This document shows positions 18,263-29,610 of a stretch of DNA of 64,000 nt, piece by piece (positions within the stretch are counted from its first letter, which is position 1; every line of letters starts with the position of its first letter). Below the pieces are notes generated by a model. The model made no database searches, was not told the origin of the DNA, and saw only the letters and a program-made list of their open reading frames with translations. This DNA is from Xanthomonas euroxanthea (GTDB lineage Bacteria; Pseudomonadota; Gammaproteobacteria; Xanthomonadales; Xanthomonadaceae): the NCBI RefSeq assembly GCF_900476395.1, contig NZ_UIHB01000006.1, positions 62,001 through 126,000 on the forward strand, given 5' to 3'. Both the position numbers and the translations under genes were made by a program.

Positions 18263-18931
18263 TCATGGCGTGGCGGACGGATTCGCGCAGCGGCTTTCGT
18301 CCAGCACCCGGCGCATCTGCACGTAGCGTTGCTTGCGCTCGGCCGATTGCGCCTCGTCGGAGAAACGCCAGGTGGATTCGGCCTGCTCGGCACGCTGGCG
18401 CCAGGCCTCGCACAGGCGCTGGTCCGGCACCGGCGCGCAGCGATCGGTGACCACCTCGCAGGCGCTGCCGCCGCCGGTCGCCGGACCGCCGGCCAGGTTG
18501 GTGGTCTGCATCGGCAGGCAGCGCGTGGCCGGCTCGCGGTCTTCGGTGAAATAGCGCCCGTTGTCGTGTGCGGTGCATTCGAACAGGGGCGGGGGTGGCA
18601 GCGTGGATGTCGAGGGCGCGGCAGGTGGCGTCGCTGCCACCGGTGCTGGCGTCGCAGCCGGGGCGGAGGCAGGGGCATCGGTCTTTGGGGTGGCCTGCGG
18701 CTGCGCAGCGGGCGCTGTACGCGCCGGCGCCGCTGCGCCCGATCCACCCTGCGTGAACGGCACTGCGGCCGGTACCGTCATCAGCTTCTTCTGCTGCTGC
18801 ATGCCTTTCGGGCACGGCATGTTCTGCACGGTGAGCGCGCCGGCCGGATCGGTGCAGCGGTAGATCGCCACTTCCTGTGCGTTGGCCAACTCGGCGCTCG
18901 CCAGCAGTGCCACCCACAGCCAGCGCCTCAT
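18263..18931 (-). CDS. Secreted DUF4124-like protein (second of a pair)
   Basis: 222 residues with a signal peptide ending near ANAQ (residue 19). A DUF4124-like module follows (VAIYRCTDPAGALTVQNMPC), then an Ala/Pro-rich linker, then a Cys-containing C-terminal domain (FECTAHDNGRYFTEDRE ... RCAPVPDQRLCEAWRQR). Cysteine pairs suggest disulfides in the periplasm. Its ATG overlaps the stop of the upstream paralogue. DUF4124 proteins have no assigned biochemical role. Confidence 0.8.
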   Translation of the reverse strand: MRRWLWVALLASAELANAQEVAIYRCTDPAGALTVQNMPCPKGMQQQKKLMTVPAAVPFTQGGSGAAAPARTAPAAQPQATPKTDAPASAPAATPAPVAATPPAAPSTSTLPPPPLFECTAHDNGRYFTEDREPATRCLPMQTTNLAGGPATGGGSACEVVTDRCAPVPDQRLCEAWRQRAEQAESTWRFSDEAQSAERKQRYVQMRRVLDESRCANPSATP

Positions 18932-19692
18932 GCGCCGCCGCAGTCGCGCTGCAGGCGCGCGTCGATGCCGCGCTGCTCGCGGCTCAGATCCTGGCGTTCG
19001 CTCTGCAGGGCGTTGTTGTAGCGGCGGATCAGTTCCCAGCGACGGTCGGCCAGGCGCGCGCAGACTTCCTGTTCGGGCAGGGCATGGCATTCGTCGCGGA
19101 TCTGCACGTTGCCGTAGGGCACGATCACCGTGCCGCCGTGGCCGCCGCCGTTGTAACCGCCGTGGCCGCCGCCTCCGAAGCTTGCGCTGCCGCGCAGGCT
19201 TCCCCCCCGTCCGGAGCTTCCCTGCACCGCGCCCGCCGGGCGTGGGCTGACCGAGATCGGCGGACGCTGGATGCCGCCGCCGCTGACCGGCGGGCCAATG
19301 CCATTGCCCACATAGGCCGGGCCCCAGGTGGGCACCCAGCGCGGATTGCCTTCCGGGCTGTCGCTGGTATAGCGCTCGCCCTCTTCGGTGGTGCACTCGT
19401 ACATCGGCTGCGGCGGCTGCACGGTGATGATGCGCACCTCGCGCGGCGGCTGCGTGGCGACGGCCGCCGGGGCGTCGTCGGCGCGCTGCGGTCGCGGCGG
19501 TGGGTCCTGCGGGCGCTGCAGGTCCATTATCTGCTGGCGCCCGCTGCTGCACGGCGCATCCTGCAGGGCGACGGTGCCGGTGCTGCTGACGCAGCGGTAG
19601 ATCCGCACATTCGGATCCGGTTTGCTGGCGGTGTTGGCCGCCGACGCAGGCAGCGTGGTGGCCAGCAACAGAAGGGTCAGGACGGTACGCAT
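18928..19692 (-). CDS. Secreted DUF4124-like protein with glycine-rich middle
   Basis: 254 residues with a clear signal peptide (LLLLATTLPASAA, cleavage near residue 19). The DUF4124-like segment VRIYRCVSSTGTVALQDAPC is followed by a second Cys/Tyr motif (MYECTTEEGERYTSD), a glycine-rich stretch (GGGGHGGYNGGGHGG) and a C-terminal helical region with Cys (DECHALPEQEVCARLADRRW). The architecture parallels the overlapping downstream gene, so the pair probably arose by duplication and acts together in the envelope. Confidence 0.8.
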   Translation of the reverse strand: MRTVLTLLLLATTLPASAANTASKPDPNVRIYRCVSSTGTVALQDAPCSSGRQQIMDLQRPQDPPPRPQRADDAPAAVATQPPREVRIITVQPPQPMYECTTEEGERYTSDSPEGNPRWVPTWGPAYVGNGIGPPVSGGGIQRPPISVSPRPAGAVQGSSGRGGSLRGSASFGGGGHGGYNGGGHGGTVIVPYGNVQIRDECHALPEQEVCARLADRRWELIRRYNNALQSERQDLSREQRGIDARLQRDCGGA

Positions 19693-19780
19693 GGCCGCAG
19701 TGTGCGCGTCTGCCGGCCTATGGGCAAAGGGGGAGGCGGTGTGCAGGCAGGCGCGCCGACAGGCGGCGCGTGGTCACTGC

Positions 19781-20344
19781 TCAGTCGCGCAGGATCTGTC
19801 CGCTGCGGGCATCGCGGATCTGGGTCGGTTGCGCCAACGCGCCCACCTCGCCATCCACCACCCCGTCGATGCTGGCCAGCAGGGCCGGGTCCAGCGCCTG
19901 GCGGCTGCGCGCGGGTGGTTCGCCGGCCAGGTTGGCGCTGGTGGAGACCAACGGGCCGCCCCAGGCCGCACAGAGCGCGGCGACCACCGGATGTGCGCTG
20001 ATGCGCACCGCCAGCCCGTCGTGCGTGCCCGTGACCCAGCGTGGCGCCTGGGCGGTGATCGGCAGGATCCAGGTATGCGGGCCCGGCCAGCTGGCCAGCA
20101 CCTCCTGCCTGCGGGCCGGCGCCAGCGCGTCCATATCCACCCACGCGTGCAGCACATCCACGCTGGCAGCGACCACGATCACGCCCTTGTCGACCGGACG
20201 ACGCTTGATCTCCAGCAGCCGCAGCACCGCGGCCTGCTGGCGCGGGTCGCAGCCCAGTCCCCACACCGCTTCGGTGGGATAGGCGATCACGCCGCCCTGG
20301 GTCAGGGTGGCGACGGCGCTGTCCAGGCTGAGCATGTGCTGCAT
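19781..20344 (-). CDS. tsaC: L-threonylcarbamoyladenylate synthase (TsaC/YrdC)
   Basis: 187 residues of the Sua5/YciO/YrdC fold. It makes threonylcarbamoyl-AMP from threonine, bicarbonate and ATP for the t6A37 modification of ANN-decoding tRNAs. Visible motifs are GGVIAYPTEAVWGLGCDP at the N-terminus, KRRPVDKG and the STSAN loop (VSTSANLAGEPP). The short length fits TsaC rather than Sua5. It starts 10 bp after topA. The tsaC-topA-smg-dprA order mirrors the enteric smf-smg-yrdD-yrdC cluster. Confidence 0.95.
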   Translation of the reverse strand: MQHMLSLDSAVATLTQGGVIAYPTEAVWGLGCDPRQQAAVLRLLEIKRRPVDKGVIVVAASVDVLHAWVDMDALAPARRQEVLASWPGPHTWILPITAQAPRWVTGTHDGLAVRISAHPVVAALCAAWGGPLVSTSANLAGEPPARSRQALDPALLASIDGVVDGEVGALAQPTQIRDARSGQILRD

Positions 20345-20353
20345 GCGGCGCCC

Positions 20354-22849
<2,496 letters not shown>

Positions 22850-22940
22850 GGTGGCAAATTCTTTGGGCAGGGCCCGGGGGGCAGGTAGCGTGGCCTAATT
22901 GGCCGGTGGAGGGAAGCAGATCGCCTGTTTCCCACACGTC

Positions 22941-22967
22941 AACGCCCGGGAAACGAGCCCGGGCGTT
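22941..22967. terminator. Hairpin between the GYF-RDD gene and topA
   Basis: AACGCCCGGG pairs perfectly with CCCGGGCGTT around a 7-nt loop. It lies 65 bp beyond the stop of the RDD gene and 92 bp before topA, so it most likely ends leftward transcription ahead of topA. No long T-run is present on that strand. Confidence 0.55.
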
Positions 22968-23031
22968 CAGTTCTCTTATTAGAAAGATCACGGCGGACGC
23001 CGCCGTGTCAAGCGGCCAGTGCCGCGAACTG

Positions 23032-24273
23032 CTAGTTCTGGCTCATTCCGATGGCGGTCAGCAGGAAGGCCAGCGCCACGACCGAGAACACCAGCAGCAC
23101 CGCATAAATGGCCAGGACCACGATGGTGACCGTATCCAGACCCCTGGATTGCCGCTCCGGGTGATCGGTGAAGGCCCAGCGGTCCACCACCAGGGTGTCG
23201 CAGACCTTGTCGTGCGGGGCCTGCTTGCGCGCGGTCATGCCGGCCATGAACGCCGCCACGATCGCGCCGATGCCCAGGGTGAGCACGCTGATCAGCATGT
23301 AGGCCAGATAGCGCAGCACGTTGCGCCAGAAACCGACCCGGCCGCCGTTGCTGTCGGCACGCACCAGCTTGATGCCGCAGGCGAGCTTGCCCAGGCTGGC
23401 CTGATGCCGGCTGGACTGCATCCAGGCGAAATACAGCGTCGGGATCGCCAGGCCGATGCCATAGGACAGCACCAGGATGGCGGTGCCGAGTGCGCTGCCG
23501 TCGTCCAGCGCCGAGCCGGAATCGCCCCGGGTGGTCGCCAGCGCCACGACGAACACCAACGGAATCACGATCAGGTACACCGCAAAGCTGGTGATCAGGC
23601 TGTCCAGGATGCTGGCGGCCACGCGCCGCCACAGTCCGGCGTAGACAACCGGGGCCTCATGCAAGGCAACGGTGGCTGCAGGCGCGGCGGCAGAGCCCCA
23701 GGCATCCGGAACCGGCACGCCGGCGGATGGATGCGACGAGGTAGAGGCCGGCGTAGGCGCGTTAGCGGTGGTGGTCAGGATCGGGTCTGGGGCCGCTGGA
23801 GTTGTGGCCGCGTCTGCCGGCGTGGTGGCCCACGCCACTGGATCGACCGGTGCAGCATCTGCCGGTGCAGCGTGCTCGCGCGCCGGAAGCTGCTGGTGAT
23901 CGGCCACCGCATGCTGATCGGCAAGGCCGGGTTCGGTCTGCCCAGGCGCAGCGTCTGCAGTGGGGGCGGCAAATGACGCGGCTGCGGCAGGCGTACCGCC
24001 CGCCGCGCCGCTGGCCGGGTCAACCGTCGCCTGCGGCGCGCTGCGCGGAACGTCCGGGTCCGCATCGGCGGTCGGCGCGGGAGGCATCGGCACCGCGGTG
24101 GCGACGTCCAGCTCGGCCGCGACCTCGCCAAGTGTCACCCACTGCGGCAAGCCTTCGCGCCAGACCAGGCTGGATGCATCGATCAGGCCGTCGGACAGGC
24201 GCGCGCGAAGCGTGTCCGTGTCCACCGGCCCCTGGCGCTCGCGTTGTGCGTCGGCGTAGTACCACTGCGTCAT
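23032..24273 (-). CDS. GYF_2-domain and RDD-family membrane protein
   Basis: 413 residues. The N-terminal GYF_2 domain (about 1-55) has the pattern WYYADAQRERQGPV ... LVWREGLPQWVTL. A long Ala/Pro/Thr linker (about 60-215) precedes a C-terminal RDD domain with membrane segments beginning VYAGLWRRVAASILDSLI and including GKLACGIKLV. RDD proteins are proposed transporters or stress membrane proteins; GYF domains bind proline-rich peptides. The substrate is unknown. It follows the GYF-pilin gene by 27 bp, and the shared domain implies a shared binding partner (inference). Confidence 0.85.
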   Translation of the reverse strand: MTQWYYADAQRERQGPVDTDTLRARLSDGLIDASSLVWREGLPQWVTLGEVAAELDVATAVPMPPAPTADADPDVPRSAPQATVDPASGAAGGTPAAAASFAAPTADAAPGQTEPGLADQHAVADHQQLPAREHAAPADAAPVDPVAWATTPADAATTPAAPDPILTTTANAPTPASTSSHPSAGVPVPDAWGSAAAPAATVALHEAPVVYAGLWRRVAASILDSLITSFAVYLIVIPLVFVVALATTRGDSGSALDDGSALGTAILVLSYGIGLAIPTLYFAWMQSSRHQASLGKLACGIKLVRADSNGGRVGFWRNVLRYLAYMLISVLTLGIGAIVAAFMAGMTARKQAPHDKVCDTLVVDRWAFTDHPERQSRGLDTVTIVVLAIYAVLLVFSVVALAFLLTAIGMSQN

Positions 24274-24300
24274 TGAAGTCCCCTTGGGTAAAGCGATTGA

Positions 24301-25035
24301 CTAGCCGCGGCAGTCCGGCGGCAGTTGGTCGTCGTCGATCTCGGAGCTGCACTGCCAGGTGCCGGCGTCTGCGTCGAAATCCAGCCACAGCGCCTTGCCG
24401 TCGATCCTGGTCATTGTCGGCGCATGCAGCAGCGCCTCGACGCCGCATTCGGTGGTGTCGAAACGGCCGATCTGCACGCTGGTCAGCACCTCGTTTGCAT
24501 ACCGCTCGGGCGCGAGGAAGCCGGCATCGCCATTGACCGGGCAACGGCCTTGCTGGGCGAGAAACCCGGCGATCTGCGGCTTCAAGGGCGCCAGCGCCGT
24601 GATCGCCCGGGCGACCTTGCTACGCGCGGTGTAGTCCTGATACGCCGGCAGCGCGATCGCAGCCAGGATGCCGATCACCGCCACCAGCACGAACAGGCCC
24701 ACCACCGCGCCCAGCACCAGCGCCAGCGGCCAACCCGGCCCGTTGCCGGGCAGGCGCTGCGCTGACGACGGGGACGAACTGGCGGCAGCGGCGTGAACAG
24801 CTGCAGGCGGAACCGGCGGCAGCGGCGGCGGCAGCACTGCGGTGCGCATGGCGGTGGAAATCGGGGGGCCGAGCTCGTCGGCGCACGCTGACAGCGGCAC
24901 CCATCGGGCAAATCCTGCGCGCCAGACCAGGGTGTCCAGTGCGATCGCGTGATCGCGATACAGCGCCAGCAAGGCCTCGCCGGCCACCGGGCCACGCCGA
25001 TGGCGGTTGCCCTCGGCGTAATACCAACTGCTCAT
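24301..25035 (-). CDS. GYF_2 domain fused to a type IV pilin-like helix and domain
   Basis: 244 residues. The GYF_2 domain (about 1-55: SSWYYAEGNRHRRGPVAGE ... WRAGFARWVPL) is followed by a proline-rich linker and a membrane helix. That helix ends VIGILAAIALPAYQDYTARS, essentially the sequence of type IVa pilin N-termini. The downstream part has a pilin-like disulfide candidate (Cys near the C-terminus in PPDCRG). The prepilin cleavage motif GFTLIE is absent, replaced by GWPLALVLGA. The start is set at MSSWYY, matching the GYF boundary. Confidence 0.8.
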   Translation of the reverse strand: MSSWYYAEGNRHRRGPVAGEALLALYRDHAIALDTLVWRAGFARWVPLSACADELGPPISTAMRTAVLPPPLPPVPPAAVHAAAASSSPSSAQRLPGNGPGWPLALVLGAVVGLFVLVAVIGILAAIALPAYQDYTARSKVARAITALAPLKPQIAGFLAQQGRCPVNGDAGFLAPERYANEVLTSVQIGRFDTTECGVEALLHAPTMTRIDGKALWLDFDADAGTWQCSSEIDDDQLPPDCRG

Positions 25036-25072
25036 TGCCGTCCCCTCGCACGCTTCCGTTGCGGCTTCCGCT

Positions 25073-25546
25073 TCAGTGTACGGGTTCAGGCTCGTCCAGG
25101 AACATCTGCGTTTCCATCCAGGCATAGGCCGCTTCGGCGCCCGGCTGGTTGAACAGCACCATCAAGACCACCCATTTGAGGTCGTCCAGGTCCAGTTCGT
25201 CCTGATCCAGCGCCATGGCGCGGTCCAGCACCAGCTCGCGCTGGTCGGCGTCCAGGATGCGGTGTTGTTCCAGGAACAGCAGAAATCCACGGCAGTCCAC
25301 ATCGAGCTTGTCCAGCTCCGGGCCGTGATAGATGCGTACCGGTCCATCGACATGCGGGCGCGCGACACTGGGCCGCTGCTCGGAGAGCGCGTCCAGCCAG
25401 TCGAAGGCTTTGCTGATTTCTGCGGGACTGAAACCGGCCTGGATCAGGCCATTCTGAAGCGAGTCACGGTCGCGGACCAGGTCCGCATCTTCGCTGAAAT
25501 AATGTTCGAACAGGTACAGCAGTACATCAAGAATGCTCTCTTTCAT
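25073..25546 (-). CDS. smg: Smg family protein (DUF494)
   Basis: A 157-residue acidic, all-helical protein of the Smg/DUF494 family, with the typical opening [17 protein letters not shown] and the conserved region [20 protein letters not shown]. Its function is still unclear. It sits 43 bp after dprA, as in enterics where smg follows smf (dprA). That conserved linkage is the best evidence for identity. Confidence 0.93.
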   Translation of the reverse strand: MKESILDVLLYLFEHYFSEDADLVRDRDSLQNGLIQAGFSPAEISKAFDWLDALSEQRPSVARPHVDGPVRIYHGPELDKLDVDCRGFLLFLEQHRILDADQRELVLDRAMALDQDELDLDDLKWVVLMVLFNQPGAEAAYAWMETQMFLDEPEPVH

Positions 25547-25589
25547 TGCCCCTCGGCCTGCGTCGCGCGACGCTGTGGAGGTGAAGAAA

Positions 25590-26726
25590 CTAGGGATTGC
25601 GGGTATAGCGACCGTGCTCGGCGACCACGTCTCCCTCCAGTTCCATGATGAGCAGCATGGAGGACAGCGCGGCGGCCGTCAATCCGGTGCGTTCGACCAG
25701 GGAATCCATAGGGGTTGGGTCGTGGCCCAGCGCCTGCCACAAGCGCTGGTAGTCCGGATCCGAGCGCGCCGTGCCGGCTTGCGGTGGTGTCCTGGCCTGA
25801 TCAGTGGGGGCGGCCAGGCGCTGGCGCAAGGCGTCTGCCAGTTCGCCCGACAGCAGGCGCAGGCCGTCGATGATCTGGGCCGGCTCCTGCGCCAGGGTGG
25901 CGCCCTGCCGGATCAGGTGATGGCAGCCGCGCGCGAGCGGATTGTGCAGCGAGCCGGGCAGGGCGAACACCTCGCGCCCGGCCTCCGCCGCCAGCCGCGC
26001 GGTGATCAGCGCACCCGAGCGCATGGCTGCTTCCACCACCAGGGTGCCCAGGGCCAGCCCGGCGATGATCCGGTTGCGGGCCGGGAAGTGTCCCGCGACC
26101 GCCCCGGTACCGGGCAGGTACTCGCTGACCACTGCACCACGCGCGGCGATGCGATCGCGCAGGCACTGGTGATGCGCGGGATAGGCCACATCCGTGCCGG
26201 TGCCCACCACCGCCACGGTGATGGCGTCGCTGCGGGCAAGCGCGGCCTCGTGCGCGATCGCATCCACGCCGGCGGCCATGCCACTGACGATGGCCAGGCC
26301 GGCGCCGGCCAGGCTGGAGGCGAATGCACGGGTGTGGTCGCGGCCGCCGGCGGTGGCGGAGCGGCTGCCGACCACGGCCACGCCCGGGTGCCAGAGCGCG
26401 TTCGGGTCGCCGTCCACGAACAGGGCCAGCGGCGGGTTGACGATGTGGCGCAGCAGGGCGGGGTAGTCGGGGTCGTTCAGGCCGATCAGGTGATGGCCGG
26501 GCTGCTCGCACCAGTGCAGGGCGGCGTCCAGGACGCGCGCATCGGGCGCCTGCAGGCGAGCCGCCTGCAGATCGTCGCAGCCGGCGGCACGCCAGGCCTC
26601 GTGCCCGGCGACCAGTATCTCTGCCGGGCTGCCAAAACAGCGCAGCAGTGTGCTGCGCGGCGGGCTGCGGCCACCCGCCATGAGCAGGATCAGGAATGCG
26701 CGCAGGTCGGGAGTCGGAAGAGCCAT
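25590..26726 (-). CDS. dprA: DNA processing protein DprA/Smf
   Basis: A 378-residue protein that loads RecA onto incoming single-stranded DNA during natural transformation. After an N-terminal SAM-like region comes the Rossmann-type DprA core (about 105-300) with [17 protein letters not shown] and [18 protein letters not shown]. The C-terminal winged-helix segment ([18 protein letters not shown]) is also present. Length and motifs fit a full-length intact gene, consistent with competence machinery in xanthomonads. Confidence 0.95.
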   Translation of the reverse strand: MALPTPDLRAFLILLMAGGRSPPRSTLLRCFGSPAEILVAGHEAWRAAGCDDLQAARLQAPDARVLDAALHWCEQPGHHLIGLNDPDYPALLRHIVNPPLALFVDGDPNALWHPGVAVVGSRSATAGGRDHTRAFASSLAGAGLAIVSGMAAGVDAIAHEAALARSDAITVAVVGTGTDVAYPAHHQCLRDRIAARGAVVSEYLPGTGAVAGHFPARNRIIAGLALGTLVVEAAMRSGALITARLAAEAGREVFALPGSLHNPLARGCHHLIRQGATLAQEPAQIIDGLRLLSGELADALRQRLAAPTDQARTPPQAGTARSDPDYQRLWQALGHDPTPMDSLVERTGLTAAALSSMLLIMELEGDVVAEHGRYTRNP

Positions 26727-26751
26727 GCCTCAAGCCTGGACCGCAAACGAT

Positions 26752-26773
26752 GACGGCGCCCTCGGGCGCCGTC
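26752..26773 (-). terminator. Hairpin terminator after the LysM gene
   Basis: GACGGCGCC and GGGCGCCGTC pair around a CTC loop, 25 bp past the stop of the LysM gene and before dprA. The T-run is weak (ATCGTTT on the transcribed side), so partial read-through into dprA is likely. Confidence 0.6.
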
Positions 26774-26797
26774 GCATTACCGCATCGGAATTTTCGC

Positions 26798-27934
26798 TTA
26801 CTGCGCGTCGGGATGCTTGACGAAGTAGCCCAGGCCGGTCGGCTTGACGCTTTCCATCACCAGCGCATAGCTGACCTTGTCGAAGGTGCGGAACACCATC
26901 GCGTGCGAGGCGTATTCGTCGGGCAGGCCGACGGTGGAGCCGGCCGGGCCGCTGAAGTCGTCGTCGGTCCGCGAGAAGCGCGAATGCTTGACGCGGTCGC
27001 TGACCGTGCGGCCCTTGCGCCAGATCGAGAACACCGTGCCGTTGTTGATGCCTTCGCGGGCGCCGCCGGAGATGGCAATCACATCGCGGGTACCGCCGAC
27101 GATGAAGGCATCGGAGATGGCCAGCACCCGCAATTCGGTCTGCAGCGCCTGTTCCGACGGCGGATGCGGGATGAACTGCAGGTCGTACGGCTGCGCTTCG
27201 ACGGCAACGATACGATCGCCGGCGCGCACTTCGCGGCCGCTGTCCTGCAGCAGCAGGGTGGCCGCCTTGGAATTGCCGCCCGCCGCGCTGCGCGTGATGG
27301 TGCCGACGTTGACCTGTGCCAGTTCGTAGCCCAGGAACTCGCGGCGCGTGCTCGGCGCGATGTAGTTCTTCCAGATATTGCCGGCGCCCGCGGTGATGTT
27401 GCCGGCCGCATCGAGGTCTTCGTTGTGCTTGGGCAGGCTGAACTTCACGGTCGGGCGCACCACCGCAAAGCGCTGGCCCGGCTGTGCATCGTCCAGGCCG
27501 ACCACATAGGCCACCTGGCCGGTGGTGGCGCGCGCGCGGCCGCCTTCCAGGCCCACCACGTACGGCAGCTGGTCGAAGTCGTCGGTGACGCGCAGGTTCT
27601 TCAGGAACGGCTCGACCTCCGCCAGCGGAATCGCGTTGATCGGCGCTTCCTGGCGCGGGCCGGGCTGGACGGTGCCCTTGGCGACGCGATCCAGGTAGGC
27701 CAGGCTGATCACGTCGCCGGGGTAGATCAGGTGCGGATTCTGGATCTGCGGGTTGGCCTGCCAGATTTCCGGCCACAACCACGGCTTCTGCAGGAAACGT
27801 CCAGCAATGTCCCACAGGGTATCGCCCTTGCGGACCACGTAGGTGTCTGGATGTTCGCCCACCGCTTGCGCGGCAGCGTAGGTCGCGACGGTCAGCATCG
27901 CCGCAGCGACGACCGTACGAAGTCGGTTCAACAT
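26798..27934 (-). CDS. LysM-domain exported protein
   Basis: 378 residues with a signal peptide (RLRTVVAAAMLTVATYAAAQA). A LysM domain (about 35-85) follows immediately: TYVVRKGDTLWDIAGRFLQ ... NPQIQNPHLIYPGDVISL. LysM binds peptidoglycan glycan chains. The remaining roughly 290 residues form no domain I can name. Proteins of this layout are regularly encoded divergently from def next to dprA in gammaproteobacteria. The start is at MLNRLRT, giving the normal signal peptide geometry. Confidence 0.9.
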   Translation of the reverse strand: MLNRLRTVVAAAMLTVATYAAAQAVGEHPDTYVVRKGDTLWDIAGRFLQKPWLWPEIWQANPQIQNPHLIYPGDVISLAYLDRVAKGTVQPGPRQEAPINAIPLAEVEPFLKNLRVTDDFDQLPYVVGLEGGRARATTGQVAYVVGLDDAQPGQRFAVVRPTVKFSLPKHNEDLDAAGNITAGAGNIWKNYIAPSTRREFLGYELAQVNVGTITRSAAGGNSKAATLLLQDSGREVRAGDRIVAVEAQPYDLQFIPHPPSEQALQTELRVLAISDAFIVGGTRDVIAISGGAREGINNGTVFSIWRKGRTVSDRVKHSRFSRTDDDFSGPAGSTVGLPDEYASHAMVFRTFDKVSYALVMESVKPTGLGYFVKHPDAQ

Positions 27935-28065
27935 GAGTGCCTTCTTGCCTGATTCCCCAACAGGTCCGCGCACTATAGTCCAGAAACCGGGGCGTCACGC
28001 AAGCATTGCGCTAGAATGACAGCGTCTTGCCGGCGCAGCGCCGGTGTTCCCAGACGGGTAATCCC

Positions 28066-28578
28066 ATGGCTTTGCTCCCTATCCTCGAATTCCCCGACCC
28101 GCGGCTGCGCACCAAGGCCGTGCCGGTCGATGCTGCCGAGCTCACCAGCCCGGCATTCCAGACCCTGCTCGACGACATGTTCCAGACCATGTACGAGGCG
28201 CCCGGCATCGGCCTGGCCGCCAGTCAGGTGGACGTGCACAAGCGTTTCATGGTGATCGACGTCAGCGAGGAGAAGAATCTCCCGCAGGTGTTCGTCAACC
28301 CGGAAATCGTGAGCAGGCAGGGCGAGCAGGTGTATCAGGAAGGCTGCCTGTCGGTACCGGGCATCTATGCCGATGTCGCCCGCGCCGATGCGATCACCGT
28401 GCGCTATCTCGACCGCCAGGGCAAGGCGCAGGAACTGAGCACCGATGGCCTGCTGGCGGTGTGCATCCAGCACGAGATGGACCATCTGGACGGCAAGCTG
28501 TTCGTCGATTACCTGTCGCCGCTCAAGCGCGAGATGGTGCGCAAGAAGCTGGCCAAGCAGCGTAAACACGTGGCCTGA
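28066..28578 (+). CDS. def: Peptide deformylase
   Basis: A 170-residue metalloenzyme removing the formyl group from nascent N-terminal Met. The three family motifs are present: GIGLAASQV (47-55), EGCLSVPG with metal ligand C94, and QHEMDHLDG with ligands H136 and H140 and catalytic E137. The start at 28066 gives [15 protein letters not shown], the canonical N-terminus. Divergent from the LysM gene and upstream of fmt and rsmB, the classic def-fmt-rsmB group. Confidence 0.97.
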   Translation: MALLPILEFPDPRLRTKAVPVDAAELTSPAFQTLLDDMFQTMYEAPGIGLAASQVDVHKRFMVIDVSEEKNLPQVFVNPEIVSRQGEQVYQEGCLSVPGIYADVARADAITVRYLDRQGKAQELSTDGLLAVCIQHEMDHLDGKLFVDYLSPLKREMVRKKLAKQRKHVA

Positions 28579-28582
28579 CGGC

Positions 28583-28682
28583 CGGGATTTGGGACTTGGG
28601 AGTCGGGATTCGCAAAGCCGGTTCTCTCACCGATTGCCGAATCCGCCGTTGCGACTCCCCAATCCCCACTCCCGAACCCCCG
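28583..28682. repeat. GGGATTCGG/GATTCCC-type intergenic repeat, inverted
   Basis: Fills the space between def and fmt. The left arm is made of GGGATTTGGG, ACTTGGGAGT and CGGGATTCG; the right arm, ACTCCCCAATCCCCACTCCCG, is its imperfect reverse complement. The same motif recurs at 36174-36211 and 44249-44270. These look like copies of a short dispersed Xanthomonas intergenic repeat. Confidence 0.7.
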
Positions 28683-28686
28683 CCCT

Positions 28687-29610
28687 ATGAGAATCGTATT
28701 CGCCGGTACGCCGGATTTTGCCGTCGCCTCGTTGCGCGCCGCCGCGCAGCGGCATGAAGTGGTGGCGGTCTATACCCAGCCGGATCGGCCTGCCGGCCGT
28801 GGCCGTGGGTTGACGCCCTCGCCGGTCAAGCTGGAGGCGATCGCGCGCGGCATTCCGGTGTTGCAGCCGCAGACATTACGTTCGCCCGAGGCACTGGCCA
28901 CGCTGCGCGCGCTCAATGCCGACCTGATGGTGGTGGTGGCCTACGGCCTGATCCTGCCCAAGGCGGTGCTGGCCGCGCCGACCCACGGCTGCTGGAACGT
29001 GCATGCCTCGTTGCTGCCGCGCTGGCGTGGAGCCGCGCCGATCCAGCGCGCGATCGAGGCCGGCGATACCGAAACCGGAGTCTGCCTGATGCAGATGGAA
29101 GCCGGGCTGGATACCGGCCCGGTGCTGCTGTCGCAGCGCATCGCAATCGGCGAGCAGGAAACCGGCGGGCAGCTGCACGACCGCCTGGCCGCGCTGGGCG
29201 CGCAGGTGCTGTCCGATGGCCTGGGCCTGCTGCGTGCCGGCATCCGTCCGGTGGCGCAACCGCAGCCGGACGAGGGCGTGACCTACGCGCACAAGCTGGA
29301 CAAGGCACAGGCGCGGCTGGACTGGGCGCAGCCGGCGCAGGAACTGGCGCGGCGCGTACGCGCGTTCAATCCATGGCCGGTGGCCGAGGCGCTGCTGGCT
29401 GGCGAGCGCGTGCGCCTGCATGGCGCGGTGGCGCTGGAGCTGGCGCATCAGCAGGCGCCGGGCACCCTGCTCGCCGCCAGCAAGCAAGGCATCGACATCG
29501 CCTGCGGGCAGGGCGCGCTGCGGGTGCGCGTGCTGCAGCGCGAGGGCGGCAAGGCGATCACCGCTGCCGACTACCTCAACGCACGCCGCGACCTGCCGGC
29601 GCTGCGCTGA
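28687..29610 (+). CDS. fmt: Methionyl-tRNA formyltransferase
   Basis: 307 residues; transfers the formyl group from 10-formyl-THF to initiator Met-tRNA. It has the N-terminal formyltransferase fold ([17 protein letters not shown]) and the active-site segment [18 protein letters not shown] with Asn-His-Asp catalytic residues (N/H in CWNVHAS, D in GDTETGV). The C-terminal OB-like domain starts around 205. Its stop overlaps the rsmB start (TGATG). Confidence 0.97.
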   Translation: MRIVFAGTPDFAVASLRAAAQRHEVVAVYTQPDRPAGRGRGLTPSPVKLEAIARGIPVLQPQTLRSPEALATLRALNADLMVVVAYGLILPKAVLAAPTHGCWNVHASLLPRWRGAAPIQRAIEAGDTETGVCLMQMEAGLDTGPVLLSQRIAIGEQETGGQLHDRLAALGAQVLSDGLGLLRAGIRPVAQPQPDEGVTYAHKLDKAQARLDWAQPAQELARRVRAFNPWPVAEALLAGERVRLHGAVALELAHQQAPGTLLAASKQGIDIACGQGALRVRVLQREGGKAITAADYLNARRDLPALR

